Assembly: GCF_026151205.1 (NCBI RefSeq) | Contig: NC_087077.1 | Location: 15,660,983-15,724,982 of the forward strand | From: Bolinopsis microptera | Taxonomy: Eukaryota; Ctenophora; Tentaculata; Lobata; Bolinopsidae | Length of the DNA stretch: 64,000 nt | Direction of reading: 5' to 3' | Part shown: positions 59,991-64,000 of the stretch, in pieces | Numbering within the stretch: the first letter of the stretch is position 1 | How the letters are laid out: each line of letters begins with the position of its first letter | Notes under the pieces: generated by a model | What the model was told of the DNA's origin: nothing | What the model saw: only the letters and a program-made list of their open reading frames with translations | Database searches by the model: none | Made by a program: the position numbers and the translations under genes

Positions 59991-60258
59991 AACTAAATTT
60001 TGGCGCTAGATGCAGATAGCATCAGACATTATACTATTATAAATATAAATATACTTTAGTGAAGTTATTGCTAGCAGCTAGCTGGTGTATATTATATACA
60101 TACAAAATCTAACGCTTCACATTAAAATACTACGACATACAAAATCTAAAACCATCAACACGGTTAGTAAATATCATGGACAATTTTGTATAAATCTATT
60201 TCGTAGTAATATCTTCACATTTGCTTAATCTTAATACTATAATAAATTAACAGTGTGT

Positions 60259-60390
60259 TCTACTTCTTAGCAATCCGGAATAAACTCTCTAGATTGTTGC
60301 ACGCCACACTCAACACTGTAACTCTTTCAAGCGCGATCTGTCTCCTGCAGAGACTGTTAACACCCATAAGCGGTAGGAGATACTAAAAAA
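60259..60390 (-). pseudogene. F-box family fragment (copy 5)
   Basis: 'LLPLMGVNSLCRRQIALERV', 'TVLSVACNNLESLFRIAKK' and stop. Aligns with 'LLPIMGVSNMWRRMAMDRIE'; the Trp after 'S' is Cys. Confidence 0.55.
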
Positions 60391-60480
60391 ATCATTTTTT
60401 TTAGTATTGGCAATTGATACTGCGTGATTAATACTTCTTATAATTAACTTTAAAACGTATTACAAAAGAACAAGAATTAT

Positions 60481-60907
60481 TCAGGATGTTACTCTTCTCA
60501 TCAGCTTATGCATTTCGAACTCATAGAGGGCTATCTCTAGGGCTTCAGAGTCTGCGGGGGTCCTTCCATGGCCACGGAGCATGTGTCTCTTTGCGTGAAA
60601 CCACATCCCTTCATGTATTACTATTGTTGTGAACGCCAGTTAGGGGGTCAACGAAGTCTCTCGAATGTTTGACCACTAGATGTACATTTCCATGCCCTGG
60701 AAGAGCACTGTAACCTTTCCACTTGTCAGTCAAGATGGTGGTTCCTGGGGCAACGTAGAGCTTTATCAAGCGAAGGAGAGTGTGGTGGTCCCACCGGTTG
60801 TTAGGATATTCCACTAAAAAATCGAAGAGCAGCTCCAAGGAATTGGTGAGGGCATCTTCTTTCTTCTTAAACGATCCCGTTTGTCGTCGTGAAATAGGTA
60901 TCTTCAA
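60481..60907 (-). pseudogene. Merlin/IS1595-like transposase fragment (copy 2)
   Basis: 'WDHHTLLRLIKLYVAPGTTI', 'LTDKWKGYSALPGHG', 'FVDPLTGVHNNS', then a frameshift, 'EGMWFHAKRHMLRGHGRTPA' to TGA at 60481. It has the second Asp and the last Glu. The first catalytic part is replaced by 'SRRQTGSFKKKEDALT', unlike any Merlin sequence. Confidence 0.75.
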
Positions 60908-61480
60908 TTAGCTTTTTGTAGGATTCGTGAAGAGAGGAAATGGTTAAAATACAAATAATTTAAAATAATAAATTACAAATTAGTACTTATACTATAAAAG
61001 TGTTGGAGTGAAGTCCTATTAGAATTAGTACAGTTGTTTGCCAGCTAATGTTAGGATACATTACGAATCCTCTCGAATGTTTGACCACTAGATGTACATA
61101 TCCATGCCGTGGAAGAGCACTGTAACCTTTCCACTTGTCAGTCAAGATGGTGGTTCCTGGGGCAACGTAGAGCTTTATCAAGCGAAGGAGAGTGTGGTGG
61201 TCCCACCGGTTGTTAGGACATTCCACTAAAAAATGGAAGACCAGCTCCAAGGAATCGGTGAGGGCATCTTCTTTCTTCTTAAACGATTCCGTTTGTCGTC
61301 GTGAAATCGGTTTCTTCAATTAGCTTTTTGTAGGATTCGTGAAGAGAGGAAATGGTAAAAATACAAATAATTTAAAATAATAAATTACAAATTAGTACTC
61401 ATACTATAAATTAGAATAGTGTTGGAGTGAAGTCCTATTAGAATTAGTACAGTTGTTTGCCAGCTAATGTTAGGATACAT
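60645..61480. repeat. 411-bp tandem duplication
   Basis: Both copies hold the transposase piece followed by the same AT-rich sequence (AGTGAAGTCCTATTAGAATT, GCCAGCTAATGTTAGGATAC). Few differences, so recent. Confidence 0.85.
60987..61319 (-). pseudogene. Merlin/IS1595-like transposase fragment (copy 3, tandem duplicate)
   Basis: Near-identical to copy 2 up to 'VVKHSRGFV', then joined to duplicated non-coding DNA. Arises from a roughly 411-bp tandem duplication covering 60645-61060 and 61061-61480. The shared 'RRQT.SFKKKEDALT' lead is open. Confidence 0.75.
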
Positions 61481-61800
61481 TATGATTTGTAATACAATCA
61501 ATTACAATAAGTGGTATAGTTACACAAATTATTGTTATAAAAAAACATCAAGACATTGCATTGATAAACTTATATTTTATTGAGAACAAGTCATTTACGT
61601 AAACATTTTCATTGATTTGATTGCAATAATAATATACAAAAACAATCACCAACAATCAATGTATCTTTAGTCAGTCGCTTAGCACGTCAGGGCTGTCGCA
61701 AATCAGAATATTGGATACTCAGCACAGCTATTTAAAAAAAAGATAAGATAAACAAATAGTTGAGAAATAATGATACCTAAATATTTAAAAAATACAATTA
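61481..61800. other. No gene seen
   Basis: AT-rich; no features. Confidence 0.4.
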
Positions 61801-61909
61801 CATAATACTAATCGGTGTGATTATACTAGTAATGAATTTCTTCCATCCCTTTATTATTCTTGTTTCCCCCTCCTCCACACCCATAAACTCTTGGTAGAGT
61901 GGCTCCCTT

Positions 61910-62639
61910 TCAAATACCAACCCCGTGTGGTATGTTTGATTGTCGAAGGTAAATTCCATACTGCACGCCATGTGATATGTGTACTTCTTGACTCTTGTTG
62001 ACAACCTTTGTTATAAGCACCCGTTCGCTGAAGTACTTCTCCATTTCTTCTCCGTCAATCCTGTCACACTCTTCACATGTAAACTGCTGATAGTGAAATG
62101 TTTTTAGATTAATTGCATTTTATGTTTAATTATTACTTTATATTAAAGTTATTATTATAGCGATATATTAAATCCAAGCATTAAAAGTCTGGAGGATCAC
62201 ATATATAGCAGATTATTAATATATGGTTACCTGGGCATCCTCTGCCAAAATAGTGCTGTGACATCGCCCGCATGTATCAAGTTCGGCGAGCTCCAGTTTC
62301 TGAATCTTCCTAAAAGCTCCGTTGATCGAGTATGTCACCTTGACCTGAGATGTTTTGAAGATGTAATTAATAAAATATCAACAAACAAACTCGTTGATAA
62401 TTTTTACTGGTTAGAAGTCAATAATAGCAAATAATCATATAATATATATAATGAAGATCAATCATACTTACGTTTTGACCTTCATGTTTTCTTGCGATAC
62501 GTCTCATTTTACGATCCCAAACATTATATCTCATGGTGTCCAACCCAAAACATACGGCTGTTGTGATTGTGATCCTCATGTACATAGCTAGCAATTCCAA
62601 CTTAGCTAGTGAACCGTAACTTGTGTAAGTGACCGTCAT
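61910..62639 (-). CDS. Putative three-exon zinc-ribbon gene
   Basis: Exon 1, 62639-62472: ATG, 'MRITITTAVCFGLDTMRYNV', donor AAC|GTAAGT. Exon 2, 62344-62231: 'VKVTYSINGAFRKIQKLELA', 'ELDTCGRCHSTILAEDAQ', donor CAG|GTAACC. Exon 3, 62086-61910: 'QFTCEECDRIDGEEMEKYFS', stop. All joins are phase 0; 152 residues. Two C-x2-C knuckles brought together by splicing form a zinc-ribbon, recalling OB-fold/RPA-type nucleic-acid binding proteins (inference). From about 62004 an alternative frame ('RVKKYTYHMACSMEFTFDNQ') is also coding-like to 61798, so the true 3' end may differ by a frameshift or extra splice. Confidence 0.5.
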
Positions 62640-62976
62640 TTTTGTAGAGTTGAAGTTGAAATAAAAGATATGTATGCAGTATCATCAGCTCTGCTTTCTT
62701 CTGCTTTCGCCTCCATGTTCTGTTAGCAACTTTCAGAAAGGTGTAGGCTTCCTTCACCGTTCTAGGGTGTTTTCTGTCCAGTACAGCTTCCCTCATTTGT
62801 CCGTAGAGTGCGAGGCAGGAATCCGGAAGAGACGTCCGGCTGTAGGGGGCGTGACCCCGGCGAGGTGGGCTGGCTGGAAGTGGTCGGCGGAGAGGGCTTC
62901 TTGAGCGTCGACCAGTTCGCATGGGGTGTACTTGGTGAAGTAGAGGTGTGTACAATTGAGGCTTTTCACCACCCAT
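62602..62976 (-). CDS. HTH-like family, proline/arginine-rich lead (copy 11)
   Basis: After acceptor ACCCTAG the frame contains 'GRRSRSPLRRPLPASPPRRG', 'PDSCLALYGQMREAVLDRKH', 'PRTVKEAYTFLKVANRTWRR', 'KQKKAELMILH', to a stop at 62602. The core has 'NRTWRRKQKKAEL' in place of 'SRTHFTRKRCISEA'. Its end overlaps the ATG of the zinc-ribbon gene by 38 nt in another frame. Intact; start codon uncertain. Confidence 0.5.
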   Translation of the reverse strand: MGGEKPQLYTPLLHQVHPMRTGRRSRSPLRRPLPASPPRRGHAPYSRTSLPDSCLALYGQMREAVLDRKHPRTVKEAYTFLKVANRTWRRKQKKAELMILHTYLLFQLQLYKNDGHLHKLRFTS

Positions 62977-62979
62977 CCA

Positions 62980-63250
62980 GATCCTAGGGTAAATGGAGAA
63001 GCATTGTGGTTGAGCAGTATATTCTCTTACAATACAATTTTTAATTATTGTTTATTCATTTTCATGTGATGAGGGATAATTGTAATTGTTTAATGATGAT
63101 GAATAAATACTGAAATAACTGGTTTACAATATACATTATACATAGAATAAAACAAATATCTTAATAACGAGTGTTAGGCTTCAGGGCGTTTCCTTAAGCA
63201 TAGAGGCGTGTTGACTGTTGAGTCGATCAATTTACTGTTACAAATATCCC
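62980..63250. other. No gene seen
   Basis: AT-rich intron-like sequence. Confidence 0.4.
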
Positions 63251-63405
63251 TCGCCGCTGGGTAAGGACTGAGGAGAGGAATTTCCCGTTGATGGTCAAGC
63301 TAACAATAGTTCTGTATTCCTCAAAAGACAGGTATATCAGTATAAATATAATCTTACAACACTCTGTCAATCGTTATGTTTCTCACTCGTGTCCGACGAA
63401 TTAGA
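63250..63405 (-). pseudogene. Exon-like segment related to 47246-47360
   Basis: 'EYRTIVSLTINGKFLSS' and, upstream, GTCGGACACGAGTGAG, as at 47246. Separated here by about 55 bp. Confidence 0.35.
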
Positions 63406-63617
63406 CATGTACTTTTTTAAAATCTTTTTTTTTAAAGTAAACCCGCGATGGGGTGGCATGTGCCTCAATAAAAATATTATTATTATATCAATTTATCATT
63501 AAATATTTCAACAATATCAATAACGTATTGGTGATCCTTCACACTTAGTAAAATATATAAAAATAAAGTTAATCTACACTAAAGAATAAATAATCTATAT
63601 TATATAAATCAACAATA

Positions 63618-63830
63618 TTATCTCCCCTGTAGCTGTTGGTGGCATACTATAGGAAGTGGCATACTATAGGTGGGGATATGGGAATTGGATTGAAGAGATC
63701 GTAGAATTCCATTTCTATGGTTGTGAAGTGTAGATACAGGATGGTCGAATGATGATGTCTTCTGTCCCTCGACTATGATGGCAATCTTCTTATTTACACA
63801 CCAGTTGTTAGGCTGAAGTAGGATTCCCAC
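63618..63830 (-). CDS. Possible exon, unknown
   Basis: 'LLQPNNWCVNKKIAIIVEGQ', 'KTSSFDHPVSTLHNHRNGIL' is open for 70 codons. Coding-like; may belong upstream of the HTH/zinc-ribbon genes on this strand. Family not recognised. Confidence 0.3.
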   Translation of the reverse strand: MGILLQPNNWCVNKKIAIIVEGQKTSSFDHPVSTLHNHRNGILRSLQSNSHIPTYSMPLPIVCHQQLQGR

Positions 63831-64000
63831 GGCAAATAAAATAACTAAATAAATGATTAAATTTGAGAACCATCGGAGACAACTGGAGGGGAAGAAAGCA
63901 TCATCCCACAGACGAGATATACGTTTTGATTGATTATGCTGCTTTTAGGTGTTATTTATGCTTACTCTTAATTCTATCCCTACTTAAGTTTTATTTATTG

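Noticed and set aside
1-64000. Bacterial or viral genome
   Set aside because: GT-AG introns, LINE and PLE remnants, satellites and low coding density exclude it; Polinton-type fragments are integrated remnants.

Overview
This is eukaryotic, AT-rich, non-coding-dominated DNA, almost certainly from an invertebrate animal. Short GT-AG introns (67-121 nt) interrupt several reading frames, non-LTR and Penelope-like retrotransposon remnants are abundant, and there are long satellite arrays. I see no rRNA, no operon-like layout and no single-copy housekeeping gene. The species cannot be named from the window.

Most of the window is a graveyard of mobile elements: LINE ORF2 pieces, Penelope-like (PLE) reverse transcriptase and GIY-YIG pieces, Polinton/Maverick-type DNA polymerase B pieces, MULE and Merlin/IS1595-like transposases, a Pif1/Helitron-like helicase tail, and TIR/foldback elements. 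Between them sit amplified families of small genes, mostly decayed: (i) C3HC4 RING proteins with a basic coiled-coil partner ORF; (ii) F-box/LRR proteins with a shared C-terminal domain; (iii) a small helix-turn-helix-like domain ('ISR.HF.RKR..AEA') found at about eleven loci; (iv) a probable DDE-type transposase family with a C-x2-H motif ('CLLH..ELPLR') and a conserved C-terminus ('NDSSERALALA', 'TKEDLKKL').

Layout: 0-10.5 kb, 11-bp repeat, HTH family copies, Merlin transposase, a TIR element inserted in a LINE, a LINE/MULE/LINE chimeric ORF, PLE GIY-YIG. 11.1-14.6 kb, a 47-bp satellite of about 74 copies. 14.7-27.7 kb, a large tandem segmental duplication carrying transposase exons, MULE, PolB pieces and RING/coiled-coil genes, with a tRNA-like inverted duplication and a PLE piece in copy 2. 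27.7-36 kb, a poly-G-interrupted exon, zinc-finger remnant, LINE with a 181-bp hairpin element inserted, F-box C-terminal domain, second foldback, PLE. 36-40 kb, a multi-exon transposase-like gene with a 37-bp array and a MITE in its introns. 40-49 kb, PLE and LINE pieces between long direct repeats, then the F-box cluster. 49.9-50.9 kb, a TIR element with promoter-like sequence and three hairpins. 51-64 kb, helicase tail, transposase C-termini, an apparently intact two-exon RING gene, HTH genes, a long LINE tail, duplicated Merlin pieces and a three-exon zinc-ribbon gene.

What may work together: HTH-domain ORFs repeatedly sit within a few hundred bases of, or overlap, RING, coiled-coil, F-box or zinc-ribbon ORFs on the same strand. 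This suggests that a mobile unit spreads ubiquitin-ligase-type genes with a DNA-binding-like partner. That is an inference; only a few copies look intact.
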